A DNA stretch of 62,450 nt from Trichinella spiralis (taxonomy: Eukaryota > Nematoda > Enoplea > Trichinellida > Trichinellidae): assembly GCA_000181795.3 (NCBI GenBank), contig CM012955.1:3274826-3337275 (forward strand). Direction: 5' to 3'. The position numbers and the translations under genes were made by a program. The notes beneath the pieces are model-generated. The model saw nothing but the letters and a program-made list of their open reading frames with translations. It did not search any database and was not told the DNA's origin. Shown piece by piece: positions 51,247-62,450 of the stretch; position 1 is the stretch's first letter, and each line of letters begins with the position of its first letter.

Positions 51247-53666
51247 TTTACTTTTATTATCACTACTGTTCCACTAACGAAATATTCAAATTTCAAAAAC
51301 TGAAAAATATTTCCCGTTAATATATTTAATGTTTTCTGTTTTGAGGTGCATTTGAAATGCCCTTTTACTTTATAATTTATTTTGCTGTTTTACACTGTAC
51401 TGTAATTTTCATTTTAATCGCTAAATACATATACACAATCCAGAAAACAGTTAAACAGTCATGATATAAAAAACGACCATTCAAAATGACTGATTCAAAT
51501 CCAACCAAAGCAGATTAATTTTCAATTTTAAAATAAAGTAAATAAACAGAACTCGTGCGTACAAAATCGTGTGCGAAAACAGAGACTGGGCAATATAGTG
51601 GGCAACCATGGTAATGTTTTGAATTTTATGTTTTGCTGTTTTTGTTTTAACTATTGGAAAGTTGCATTTCAGACGACGCTAATTCACATAACGAACAAAC
51701 AATATGCATTCAACGTTATTCCACCTAGTCTGACTAAGCTAAATCGACTTATTTACATCTCACAATAAATACACTATTCCAACTGCTGAACATGCAAATT
51801 AAAGACACCAATCAACTGCTCATTAATTTACACCTGAAATTTTAACAGATTACAAATACCATCTATTCTGAGTTAGTAAACTTTGTACACGGCCATATTT
51901 TTGAACAACAACAATCAAATTCAGATTAAAAAATGCAACTTACTAAAATAGGCGAGTCACATTATTGAGGTTCATCTTCTTTTTGTGCAAATTTGAAAAA
52001 TGATGAATAATTTTCGAGAAATTAAATAAAATTAATTTTCATGATCCACGTTGAATTTTCCAATGAAAAAAAAGCACCAATCTGCTGCAGTCGTCATACA
52101 CCGTCAGTCGATGATCACACCAAATGAACTTCACAGAGCAAACAACGCACGATGCACGCACATAATTGTATGCAAATTTTCATGTCTTTAATTTACACTA
52201 TTTCTTTTCGTCAAGACACGACGAAAATACTTGTTTCGTGCAAAGCTGAGTGAAAAAAAATATTTTACACTCAACATGCACATAACGTTCCATTATTATA
52301 ACACCGCTTTATAGTGCTGTTTATCAATCATATTGAAAATATTAAAAAATAAACGTTTGCATAAAATGAAAAATTCATCAGGTCCATCAACTTGCAACAA
52401 ACCAATCAAACGGTGATAATTTGACAAAGTGAACGACTGGAAAACAGCAACCAACGCCGCCGAGTGATAATGAAAATTCAAAATTGACCCAGATACAGTG
52501 CGCGCCAAAACACTGACACTCAGGTATCGAGCGGTGACCGAAGAAAGGACAAAAAAATTACTGGCACAAAAAATAAATCAAATTCAACAATGTTTTTATG
52601 CTTGTTTGAAAATTGTGAAAGCAATGAACAGAGTAGAACAAATTTTATGCAAATTTACTGCTAGAAAAAAGTTTACGAGTTTCAACTGACAGCAACTTCA
52701 GTCGACCGAAAATTACGCATTAACTAGTGGAAAAGTAGTTTTCAACCGACACTAATTTGCATAACAGACAGACACCACGCAGCAGGCGTTATTTGACCCA
52801 CTAATTTGATGTGCATTGAAACTCGAATTTATATGACCACGAAAAAGATAATAAAGCAGTAAATAATTTGCATAATATGTAATTTTCAAAAAATTACAAA
52901 ATTGATTTTCAAGTATAATATGCAGTAGAATGAAAAAAAACTTTTCAAGTCGAATGGACCACTGCCATGGAAAACATAAAAGCAAATAAAGCAAGAAAAT
53001 CGAAATGTTGAATATTTTCAAATGCTGACCTATGGTCAAAAGTTGTTATTGATAGCAATAATAAAGTGAGCAAAGTGAAATTAAAAGAAGGTGCCATCTG
53101 TGTGGCAGCCTAATTATACATCAGAACAATCCCACCATACCAACATCACATCACAGCCTTCTTTTTACTCCAGCAGGAGAAAATATTAATATAATTCAAA
53201 TTCTGAAATATTAAAAATTATTGCCTGTTGTTTTAGATAAAATAATAAATATATGCATGCGTGCATTCAAACGTTGAGTTGATCGGTGAACGTTACTTAA
53301 AAATCATATCTACGGTATTGCTATGGCTATTTTTATGCAATTACTTTGTTCTTGTTCGTCGCATGTCATATATTTTAAGAAAAGATGTGTTTCGGCTAAA
53401 TATATTATTTTTAATTAATTTTACAAACAAATGATATTTCATGATAAAATAAGTTGATAATGTTTTGTATATGAACTTTATGCATGTTTCAATTTGAATG
53501 TGATTAACAATTGGCTAAGTAGGATTTTGTTACAGTACACTGTTTTTGTAATGTTGTTTTGTTTTTTGCATTAATAAAGTTATCGACATATTCTTTTTAT
53601 TTTATTGATATTTTTATGGAAATATTTTAGATTACCTTGTTCTGCCATAAAGATTCCACTTGCAGA
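51247..53666. other. Intergenic before the chromodomain gene
   Basis: 2.4 kb, AT-rich, no gene recognised. 51640-51730 and 52735-52800 look weakly related to each other (old repeat). An acceptor-like AATATTTTAG ends at 53630, 36 nt before the chromodomain ATG. Confidence 0.4.
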
Positions 53667-54614
53667 ATGGCTGAAGAAAATGGTGATGTATTTATGGCTG
53701 AATGCATTATGAATGAACGTGTCCGAAACGTACGTACATCATTCGCAGGCATAAAGCTACATTATTTAGTCATTTTAATGTGTAATTAAAGTAATTTGTA
53801 CTTCCTTTAGCTACTAATTGGAAAATGAAATTATGTGAATGTTAACCTTTTTTGAAGTTGTTGATGTCACTATTAGCATTGTATATTTTTCTTTCGTTTT
53901 CTACGCCAATTTTAAATTAATGTTTTTATTTTAAGCTTAGGTTACTTATGATCTTGGTAACTACCATTTTAGCAGGCTGGATTATCAATCATTCTATTTC
54001 TGTAATAAAAGCAGTTTCATTTTTAGGGAAGAAAGGAGTATTTGGTGCGTTGGGAAGGCTATTCTGAAAAGTGAGTTTAGTTTTTAAAATTATTAGCTTT
54101 ACAGTTGAAATTCAATTTAAGGTATGACAGCTGGGAACCAGCAAAGCATATATTAGGAAAAGAATTATTTGCAGAATTTAAAAAGGCGAAGGAAAATGGT
54201 TTTAAAAATGCGCACGAATATAATAAACATAAGGGGAAAAAAATTAGCAAAACTGTAAAGAAAAGTACGAAGAAGTTACCACAAAGACAGGATGCATCAT
54301 CAGCAAAAAATGCTACGGCGAAGTTACCACAAAAATATAAAAGCTGCAATATAAAACATAAAAAACAACCATCTGATAATGACAAGCAAGAAAGTACTCC
54401 AGATGAAAATCATGAAGTGGAAGGAAAGCAAATGCATCAAGTAGAAAGGTTATTTTGTGAACATATCAGAAAACTACCATTATCCTCAACTGAGTCAGGG
54501 CTACATACTGGTATATATAGTCGAAGTAATCTAACAATTGGAGAATTTGAGACGAAAGCAGATCAGTTTCTGCGATTACTCCGAACTGCGGCGACCTCAA
54601 ATAAGACCTCATGA
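53667..54614 (+). CDS. Small chromodomain protein (CBX/HP1-like)
   Basis: Probable reader of methylated histone H3, nuclear. Three exons: 53667-53729, 54027-54070, 54122-54614; 199 aa. The chromodomain (residues about 7-50) is built across all three exons: VFMAECIMNERV, then GRKEYLVRWEGYSEK, then YDSWEPAKHIL. The aromatic cage is complete (Phe9 in DVF, Trp in YLVRW, Tyr in EGY). VFMAECI resembles the Polycomb CBX type, while EGY fits HP1. The rest is Lys-rich (KKISKTVKKSTKK) with no chromoshadow domain or clear Pc box, so neither subfamily can be assigned. Poly(A) signal 54815-54820. Confidence 0.85.
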
Positions 54615-54849
54615 TTCTGTGAGCAGAAATTGATATTTTTTTTTCACTTATGCAAATATTTCTCAAATGTGACTATAGCTAATCTCATAAATTATTTACA
54701 CTGGATGAAAAACATATACTTGTTTCACAACATATTAATTATTATATCTTATTATTATTATGTTGTATTGTAATGTATTGCATTGTATTGTGTTAAAATA
54801 CACGATCACTCATTAATAAATATATGCCGTTATTTTGGATGTTTACATC

Positions 54850-55068
54850 TGTTGAGTTTTTGGTCAGTTTGATCTTTCTTATCACGAAAATCGAGACAAT
54901 AGACGTAAGATCAGGTAACACAAACATAACAGCTAGAGCGAGGATTCAAAGAAGCATCACAAATAAATTTCCGGTACTAAGTTTAATAGCACGCGAGGTA
55001 TTCTCGCACACACACATCTACTTGTCAACACAACAACAGTACAGTACAATGATCATCAGGTTTCAACA
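54850..55068 (-). repeat. Left LTR of copia relic B
   Basis: Runs from TGTTGAG to TTTCAACA, a short terminal inverted repeat (TGTTGA/TCAACA). The same ends and layout occur at 61006-61219. Confidence 0.75.
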
Positions 55069-56723
55069 TGAATTGCCCCATTCATCAACACTGCCTCCAA
55101 CAATTCACATGCTCAGAAAAAATTCCCAACTGCTGACGCAATTTTTCAAGCGGATGTTCGGCACAGCTTTCGTCAGGATTTCGTTTGTGCCCGCATGAAA
55201 AGACGACGGAGTAGACGTATGAGCTGTTAGAAAGTAGTCAGAAAGATAATTCGGAATCTTCCCAACACGTTTGCTGCCAAGTACGGCTTCCTGTTGCTTC
55301 ACAGTTGAAGGTACCTGCTCAGAATTCTCTTCCTTTTACTCCGCCTTCACCTCAGTTTCACATTTCGCTTCTTTTCTGACTTTGATGACCGCTAAGAATT
55401 CATCTTCAGTTCTTTTAGATCATATTTGTCTTCAGTTTCATTCTTCTCAGGTGAAGCAGCTTTGACAATCACTTATGATGACAGAAAGATCCATCTCCTC
55501 TGGCTTGAATAAGACATCCCGACTTGTAACAATTTGATTGGTATCCATCAACCAAACTTTGAAGAAGTTCGTCTTGCATAGCCGTCGAATACACCGTCAA
55601 GCAATTCATCTCTTGTTTCAGCTACTCTGACGTTGTTTGACAACGTGCACAAACCATATGGAGAAGATGTCTGAGCTGTTAGCTAGTCAGAAAGATTATC
55701 TGCCTTTTTCCCAACAGGTTTGCTGCCAAGTGCTGCATCCTTTTACTCCGCCTTCACCTCAGTTTCACATTTCGCTTCTTTTCTGACTTTGATGACCGCT
55801 AAGAATTCATCTTCAGTTCTTTTAGATCATATTTGTCTTCAGTTTCATTCTTCTCAGGTGAAGCAGCTTTGACAATCACTTATGATGACAGAAAGATCCA
55901 TCTCCTCTGGCTTGAATAAGACATCCCGACTTGTAACAATTTGATTGGTATCCATCAACCAAACTTTGAAGAAGTTCGTCTTGCATAGCCGTCGAATGCA
56001 CCGTCAAGCAATTCATCTCTTGTTTCAGCTACTCTGACGTTGTTTGACAACGTGCACAAACCATATGGAGAAGATGTCTGAGCTGTTAGCTAGTCAGGAA
56101 GATTATCTGCCATTTTCCCAATCGGTTTTAAACTCAAAGTATTCTTGAGGCAGCGTTGACATATTTCTGCTCATTAACAGCATATCAAGCAATTCAGTGC
56201 CGGTCAGTCTTTATAGTTCCTCATTTAAATCTGAAAAAACCTTCTGTAGCTTGGCGACATACCTTGCCATGTTTTCCGTTTCTACTTCTTACACATTTTA
56301 AGAACTCTTCCATCAACCTATCCACACGTTCACCACTGTTCTGTTCCTTCACAGCAACCAAATTATGCCAAATTTCCGATGGAGATTTAGACGTAGCCAT
56401 CAGCTCAACATTGACATCATTCATTGAACTGACAAGAATAAGCTGAGCAAGCCTTTTCAAAAGCTTTTAGTGCCTCGTCATACTTTGTCTAACTTGCAGC
56501 ATAACTGCCAGCAGGTGACGCCGACGGTGCTATATTCTTACGAATGGCGACTTCAAGGGCAGCACGATGACGTAGCACAAGCTGAATTTGCCTTTTCCAG
56601 CGTCTCCGGTTACTTGCACTTTCAAGTTTGTCATCTTGAAACTTGAAATCCATCATACAGCTGCTTCATCGACTCACCATTCTGATCTTCAGTGCAGATA
56701 CTATGTAGTCTGGACCCATAACC

Positions 56724-56948
56724 TGTTGAGTTTTTGGTCGGTTTGTCTGTATTATCACGTAAATCGAGACAACAGACATAAGATCAGGTAACATAAACAC
56801 AACAGCTGGAGAGAGGATTCAAAGAAGCATAACGAAGAAATGGACAGAACGGAGTTCATCAGCACGATAGGTATTTCAGTCATGCATACGTATACCTATA
56901 AATATCCCCACAGTATTACAGTATAATGAATATCAGGTTTGAACTTGT
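56724..56948 (-). repeat. Right LTR of copia relic B
   Basis: Starts TGTTGAG directly after the primer-site match; its first ~100 bp matches the LTR of copy A almost exactly, the rest does not. The right edge is approximate. Confidence 0.7.
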
Positions 56949-57049
56949 ATTGTTACTTCATCAACAACAGTAAATAATGATTCAAAAGTGTATTAATTGA
57001 TACAATTTTCAGTTGATTATTTTTACTTTAATGTTTTTTTATTAATTTT

Positions 57050-58280
57050 CACTCAACAAATGGGTTGTTTTGCGATGTTGACACAGCCTGGAGTGGATTC
57101 AATTAAACAGTCTGTTGAACTTTGTTCAACTTTTTCTTTACTTGATCAGAATTTTTATTGTTCATCAAAAAGCAATTTATTCTTTCTTATTTCACAAATT
57201 TGAACTGATAACATTCAGCTCCAAGTGCTGTGAGACCAGTTTTCAGGTGCCTCGATGCTACCAATTTTATCTTTGACTGTAAATCGCCATTTACATAAAA
57301 ATGATAATAATCATAATTAGAAATATGACTGAGGTGTTGTGAAATTCTAAATAAATTCCTTTAATCGCTGTTTCAGATTTTTAGAGCTATTGATATTATT
57401 GTCACCGTTGAAGTTGTTTATAACGGATGCGGATGTCCAGTGACCGATACTGTAGATAGCACAAAACTAAAACTAATTCGAATCAAAAATTCAAAATGAG
57501 TCAGGTAGAGGATGCAAACAATTTTGTTTTATATTAATGCGCTTATTGGGATAATATTGATATGTTTTGTATGGAAATTTATCAACTACTATTCTCTTCG
57601 TTGTAAAATTCATTTATAAATGTTTTTTCACTATCAGAAGTGACTCTCACTATACTTCACATCCTTGCTATCATGTAACTGTTTTCACATTAGCTGGCAG
57701 CAAATTAAATTTCCAAAGTACACGCGTTCACCTCGAAGAATCATTGTTGGCAAAAAATTATCTGTTACGAAGGAACGACGCAAAATGACACGTTCAAATA
57801 TTGAGAATACACCTGCTAGTTATCGGTATTTATAATCAGAGCTCAAATAAATACGGTTAATTTATGACACAGTAGACTGAGAAATATTCAAATAACTTTA
57901 AATATGACTAGATATAAAATCAAACGATCGAACTCTTTTTTTGCATTTGTGAAAATCAGGGACGTAATACAAAAACAAATATACTTATGCAAACAGCTAC
58001 CAGTAAAATAATGACTGTATTTTTTTGTATTATATTAACGCAAATATTTCTAATCATAAACATTTTTTCTATGATGGCGGAATTAATAATATTTATATAG
58101 GCATTGAATACTGGATTAATATTAAATATTGAAAAATTTAATATTTATAAACAAATATGCTTACTTTAAATTATTCATATTTGTTTTAATGTTATTTTAA
58201 AGCAAATAAAAGTTTAAATAAGATCGCTTTTAGTTTCAATTTCATTCAACAACAATTCTTTTGCTCTGCGCAGACAGCTT
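57050..58280 (+). repeat. Direct repeat, copy 1 (5' flank of the phosphatase-like gene)
   Basis: About 1.2 kb recurring, diverged, at 59636-60930. Shared stretches are in the same order: AATGGGTTGT, CTCAGCTCCA-like, TATGTTTTGTATG, GAGAAATATTCAAATAACTTT, TTTGCATTTGTGAAAAT, and a closing TGCGCAG acceptor. No convincing reading frame is shared, so it is probably non-coding flank. Copy 1 ends at the acceptor in front of the gene. Confidence 0.8.
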
Positions 58281-58304
58281 GAGCGGTTCGAATTCGTAGT
58301 TACA

Positions 58305-59276
58305 ATGGCGGAAATCGGTTTCGAAAGATTTGAGACATTGGCGTATTGGTGGGAAACCACTCCAAGGGTGTGGTTTGTTCTTGTTGATGAAGTCGATATA
58401 CTATCTCGACATCTTGAGGAAGGTAATCATTATTACAGTAATGAAAATTCTTCTAAGAAAAAGATATTTACCGAAGTCCACTTTTAGAGGGAAAAAAGCC
58501 GTACGAGCCCAGTGGCCCGTTTATGACAAGCACAGAAACAAGATCCCTACGGATGGGCATAGCAGCCAGTGATGCGAACTACAACATCAGCAGTGTGATT
58601 TCAGCACCCCACATTAAATGTATTGCTGCTGCTACTAGTTTCATTAAAGGTAACATTATGGAAATACAAGTGATCATCATCTATTTGATAATTTACCAAT
58701 TATTTTCATAAGGATACCAAGATATACTTATATGCGGAGAGAAAAGGATGAATATCAAAATTGAAGCTGGTTTAGGCAAGACAGCCACCGCTTTTCAACT
58801 GCACAAACAGTTCCAGTTGCTCGCTGTTGAAAGTGGATATAATGTTGACGAAACATATAAGTATGAATTAAATTGTCACAAATAGACTCAATAACCGTTC
58901 TTGAAATAATTTTCACTAAACTCTATCTTTGTATGCTCACATATGAAAATGTTTATTACTTTTCTTCATATTCATAAAGTTGTACAAAACAATTCTAAAA
59001 AAATGAGGAATTTTCACAATTTTTAGAAGTTTCAAAAAATATCCGGTGAATTATGGTATCTCTACGTCTGTCGTTTCCAAATGGCGCATTACAAGCACTG
59101 TTAAAAGCATAAGAAAAAAGTTTCCAGTTTCTAGGGGAAACACAGTGGCTGTGTTTGTAGACAGTTCTCTAAAAAGCATCCTCAAACGCCTAGGCCTAAA
59201 GGAAACGAGACCAATGGATCCACGTACTGCTAGTCCAAGAGCTATAGCAGAGAATAAGCAGGAAGATGAAAACTGA
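58305..59276 (+). CDS. Histidine-phosphatase-like protein (UBASH3/TULA type), probably catalytically dead
   Basis: Four exons: 58305-58422, 58488-58649, 58713-58860, 59027-59276; 225 aa, phases agree. Similarity to the phosphoglycerate-mutase fold of UBASH3 proteins: FMTSTETRSLRMG stands where PLxxxGxxQA is usual, ISSVISAPHIKCIAAATSFI for the (A)SPALRCVQTA block, MNIKIEAGLGK for IRVEPGLFE, and GNTVAVFVDSSL for the second-histidine block (VILIVSHGSTL). The nucleophile motif RHGE near the N-terminus reads LVDE and the second His is absent, so both catalytic histidines are missing. Either a pseudoenzyme or a member too diverged for a secure call. The start follows the acceptor TGCGCAG (AG 58272-58273) by 31 nt. 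Poly(A) signal 59536-59541. Confidence 0.6.
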
Positions 59277-59416
59277 CGGAAACAATGCAAAAAATCATAA
59301 TTTACTGATCGGATATCCTATTATCCATCTTATTATTATTACCACATTTATAATTTTTCATTTATGATGCTAATTGTTTTCTTAAATTTGAAAATATTTC
59401 CAACAATGAATGATGA

Positions 59417-59442
59417 ATATATATATATATATATATATATAT
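59417..59442. repeat. AT dinucleotide run in the 3' flank
   Basis: About 13 AT copies between the stop of the phosphatase-like gene and its poly(A) signal. Simple repeat only. Confidence 0.9.
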
Positions 59443-59635
59443 CGAAAAAATTATAATATTCAAAATTATCAAATTGCTGATAAAATATTTTCAACTTTTA
59501 CTATTTTTTTTCATAAGCGATGATAATAACGGAAAAATAAATTATTTTTATAATAAATATTAATAAAATATTGTAAAAATTGTTGTTGCTTTTACTTGAT
59601 TACGTGTACTGTAAAGATGTTTTTTTATTTAAACT

Positions 59636-60930
59636 TAACTAATGGGTTGTGTTGCCATGGCAACGCAACTTTTAGTCGATTGGAAGTAAATTGCCCGCCA
59701 TTTTGCCCAACTTTTTTTCTACCTGGTCAAGAATTTTCGTTATTCCCTGAACAGCAATCTATTCTTCCTTATGTTACAAATTTTAACTGATGATACTCAG
59801 CTCCAGCTGCTGAAAAACCGGTTTTCCGGTGGGTCGATGATGATGAATTTATCTTTGATTAAAAACACCATTTAAATAATAACAATAATAACATATATAA
59901 TAATAGTAATAAATGTATCTAAGGTGTAGGAAATTTTGAAATAAATTTGTTGCATCATTGTTTTAGATGGGTAGGAATATTCATATTAATGTACTGTTGC
60001 TGTTGTTGTTAGTAATAATTGAAACTGATACTCTATGGCAGACATTATTTGTGGAAAAAAGTTAAACTAATGTGAAATCACAAAATTAAAAATAATTCAC
60101 GTGGAAAATACAAATTTTTCAAATTAATGCGCTTCAACAGAACCAATACTATTATTATTCAGAAAATATTCTCCATTTCTGACAATATTGCTATGTTTTG
60201 TATGCTAATTTGTCAACAATTAATTATTCTACTTGCATTCCATTTATAAGTGCTTTCCACTTGAAGAAGTGGTTCTCACATGACATGATACCTGTGCTAT
60301 GATATAAAAGCTTTTATTATATGTGTCACTGGTAATGTGATCCCCAATGTACGAATGTTCACCTCCAAGAATCCCTGTTGCCAAATAAACTATCTGCTAC
60401 AGAAGGATTGACTTCAAAAATTAGAATAATGCAAAAAGTATAACTAGCTTGTTTGTTATCGGCACTTCTAACAGACGCTCAAATAAATGCCGTTAATTTG
60501 CCACACAAGAGATTGAGAAATATTCAAATAACTTTGAAATGACTATATACAAAATCAAATGGCCGAACTCGTTATTTTTGCATTTGTGAAAATTAGGGAG
60601 GTTAAATAAGAGTTCAGAAAAGACATAAATGCGAAAAGTTGTCATTTAATTATATTTTCTTTAATAATATTAACAAATACATATTTGATATTAAATATTA
60701 TTTAGTACCAACAAAATTAATAATATCAACAACAATATTAAAATCTCAAAAATGTACATTTACATAAATTACAATTAAAAAACCTTTAAGTTTACAAGCA
60801 ATTTCGGTAACACCAAATTAAATAACACTTAATGCCACGTCACTTTAAACGAAATAAAGGCATAAATAAGATCGGTTAAAGTTTTATTTCATTCTGCAAA
60901 TATTTTTCTGTTGTGCGCAGGCGTCGAAAC
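59636..60930 (+). repeat. Direct repeat, copy 2
   Basis: Diverged copy of 57050-58280, ending at the equivalent TGCGCAG acceptor near 60921. No phosphatase-like exon follows; instead about 75 bp of unique sequence and then a copia LTR at 61006. This looks like the leftover promoter region of a lost second gene copy. Confidence 0.78.
59651..59664. promoter_or_regulatory. Perfect palindromic X-box
   Basis: GTTGCCATGGCAAC is an exact fit to the RFX site and a perfect inverted repeat. The matching place in direct-repeat copy 1 (near 57062-57078) is degenerate. No ciliary gene is seen beside it. It may be a real RFX site of a lost or distant gene, or chance. Confidence 0.4.
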
Positions 60931-61005
60931 TTTTGAACATTTACATTTACTTTCATGCGCATAAGCTATGCTAAATGCTGGAAATTAATAAATTACTTTC
61001 ATAAT

Positions 61006-62450
61006 TGTTGAGCTTCGGTCAGTTTGATATGTAATAGCTCGAAAATCGAGACAACATACGTCAAAAGAAGAAACACAATCCCAGCTGCTGGAAACGATTC
61101 AAAAAAGCGCTAAAATAACATTGACGGAACTGACTTTATTAGCAAACAGGGCACTTCACACACAAATATATACAAATATCCACTGGTTTGTACAGTATAA
61201 TGAATACCAGATTTCAACATGAATAGTTCCTTTCACCAACAATTCCTGTGCTCGGAAACAATTATCAACTGCTGAAGGAAATTTTGGAAACGGGTCTATG
61301 GCAGAGCCTCAGTTTTGATGCCAAAAACCTAGCGAATGTACAAAGTTTTTCTTGCCAGTCACAGAATCGATAAATGTTCACATAAAGTTCTCTTCGAGGA
61401 AATATTCTTCTTTCACAGTATCGGGCCAATTTGCGGCTTCAACGGATTACATTGCTTCGTGAAACGACGATGGAAAAGATGTCTGAGCTGTTAGCTAGTC
61501 AGAAAGATTATTTGCCATATTCCCAACAGGTTTGCTGCCAAGTGCTGCATCCTTTTACTCCGCCTTCACCTCAGTTTCACATTTCGCTTCTTTTCTGACT
61601 TTGATGACCGCTAAGAATTCATCTTCAGTTCTTTTAGATCATATTTGTCTTCAGTTTCATTCTTCTCAGGTGAAGCAGCTTTGACAATCACTTATGATGA
61701 CAGAAAGATCCATCTCCTCTGGCTTGAATAAGACATCCCGACTTGTAACAATTTGATTGGTATCCATCAACCAAACTTTGAAGAAGTTCGTCTTGCATAG
61801 CCGTCGAATACACCGTCAAGCAATTCATCTCTTGTTTCAGCTACTCTGACGTTGTTTGACAACGTGCACAAACCATATGGAGAAGATGTCTGAGCTGTTA
61901 GCTAGTCAGAAAGATTATCTGCCATTTTCCCAATCGATTTTAAACTCAAAGTATTCTTGAGGCAGCGTTGACATATTTCTGCTCATTAACAGCATATCAA
62001 GCAATTCAGTGCCGGTCAGTCTTTATAGTTCCTCATTTAAATCTGAAAAAACCTTCTGTAGCTTGGCGACATACCTTGCCATGTTTTCCGTTTCTACTTC
62101 TTACACATTTTAAGAACTCTTCCATCAACCTATCCACACGTTCACCACTGTTCTGTTCCTTCACAGCAACCAAATTATGCCAAATTTCCGATGGAGATTT
62201 AGACGTAGCCATCAGCTCAACATTGACATCATTCATTGAACTGACAAGAATAAGCTGAGCAAGCCTTTTCAAAAGCTTTCAGTGCCTCGTCATACTTTGT
62301 CTAACTTGCAACATAACTGCCAGCAGGTGACGCCCGACGGTGCTATATTCTTACGAATGGCGACTTCAAGGGCAGCCCGATGACGTAACACTAGCTGAAT
62401 TTGCCTTTTCCAGCCTCTCTTTTTACTCGCACTTCTCATGTTTGTAATCT
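61006..62450 (-). mobile_element. Copia-type LTR element, copy C (fossil, cut by window edge)
   Basis: Minus-strand relic: left LTR 61006-61219 (TGTTGAG to TTTCAACA), then an internal part with one 407-bp unit and gag-like sequence (62033-62272) nearly identical to copies A and B. It continues past the window. Broken, with no reverse transcriptase seen. Confidence 0.8.

Larger units (their letters stand above)
54850..56948 (-). mobile_element. Copia-type LTR element, copy B (fossil with both LTRs)
   Basis: Minus-strand relic about 2.1 kb long: left LTR 54850-55068, right LTR 56724-56948, both starting TGTTGAG. The initiator-Met-type primer site lies at 56710-56723, just inside the right LTR, as expected for minus orientation. 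Gag-like sequence (56221-56460) and two 407-bp units with the integrase-tail motif lie between. No reverse transcriptase is seen; the element is broken and internally deleted. The two LTRs look only about 70-75% alike by eye, which suggests age, yet the inside is nearly identical to copies A and C. Confidence 0.8.

Noticed and set aside
58275-58300. tRNA B-box-like GGTTCGAATTC
   Set aside because: No matching A box, arms or anticodon stem around it.

Overview
This AT-rich window looks like animal nuclear DNA. It has multi-exon genes with mostly 50-200 nt introns, GT-AG splice sites with TTTTAG or TTTCAG acceptors, and AATAAA signals after the stops. A nematode is the best guess, possibly of the Trichinella/Trichuris group. 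The grounds are short introns, acceptor-like AGs just upstream of many ATGs (as in spliced-leader trans-splicing) and an RFX/DAF-19-type X-box before a ciliary gene. This is inference; another AT-rich invertebrate such as a mite is not excluded.

Layout. 1-2078: right part of a broken copia-type LTR element. 2718-10913 (+): CDC40/PRP17 (spliceosome), then meckelin/TMEM67 (ciliary transition zone), which has a perfect X-box 78 nt before its ATG. 17652-11052 (-): TMCO4-like DUF726 hydrolase, CDK5RAP1 (tRNA methylthiotransferase) and an alpha-1,3-fucosyltransferase, head to tail; the last converges on meckelin with poly(A) signals about 20 nt apart. 17653-28537: 10.9 kb with no recognised gene. 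28553-38067 (+): PLEKHG5-type RhoGEF with RBD-like, DH and PH domains and a predicted 10-nt last exon that ends the protein in a PDZ ligand. 41766-42762 (+): nuclear transport factor 2. 44848-47332: a tandem repeat and a long imperfect inverted repeat flanking an 888-N gap. 48629-51246 (+): an unrecognised single-pass membrane protein gene with a diverged second copy of its membrane and tail exons. 53667-54614 (+): a small chromodomain protein. 54850-62450: two more copia relics; between them a histidine-phosphatase-like gene that appears to lack both catalytic histidines, with a 1.2-kb direct repeat on either side of it.

Functional links. The 2.7-43 kb part is ordinary housekeeping and ciliary content with no evident operon. 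The accessory part (44-62 kb) holds the novelty: lineage-specific genes, duplicated exon cassettes, an inverted repeat at an assembly gap, and LTR relics bracketing a pseudoenzyme gene. Exon models were derived by hand from splice signals, phase and family similarity. Every junction keeps phase except one in CDK5RAP1.
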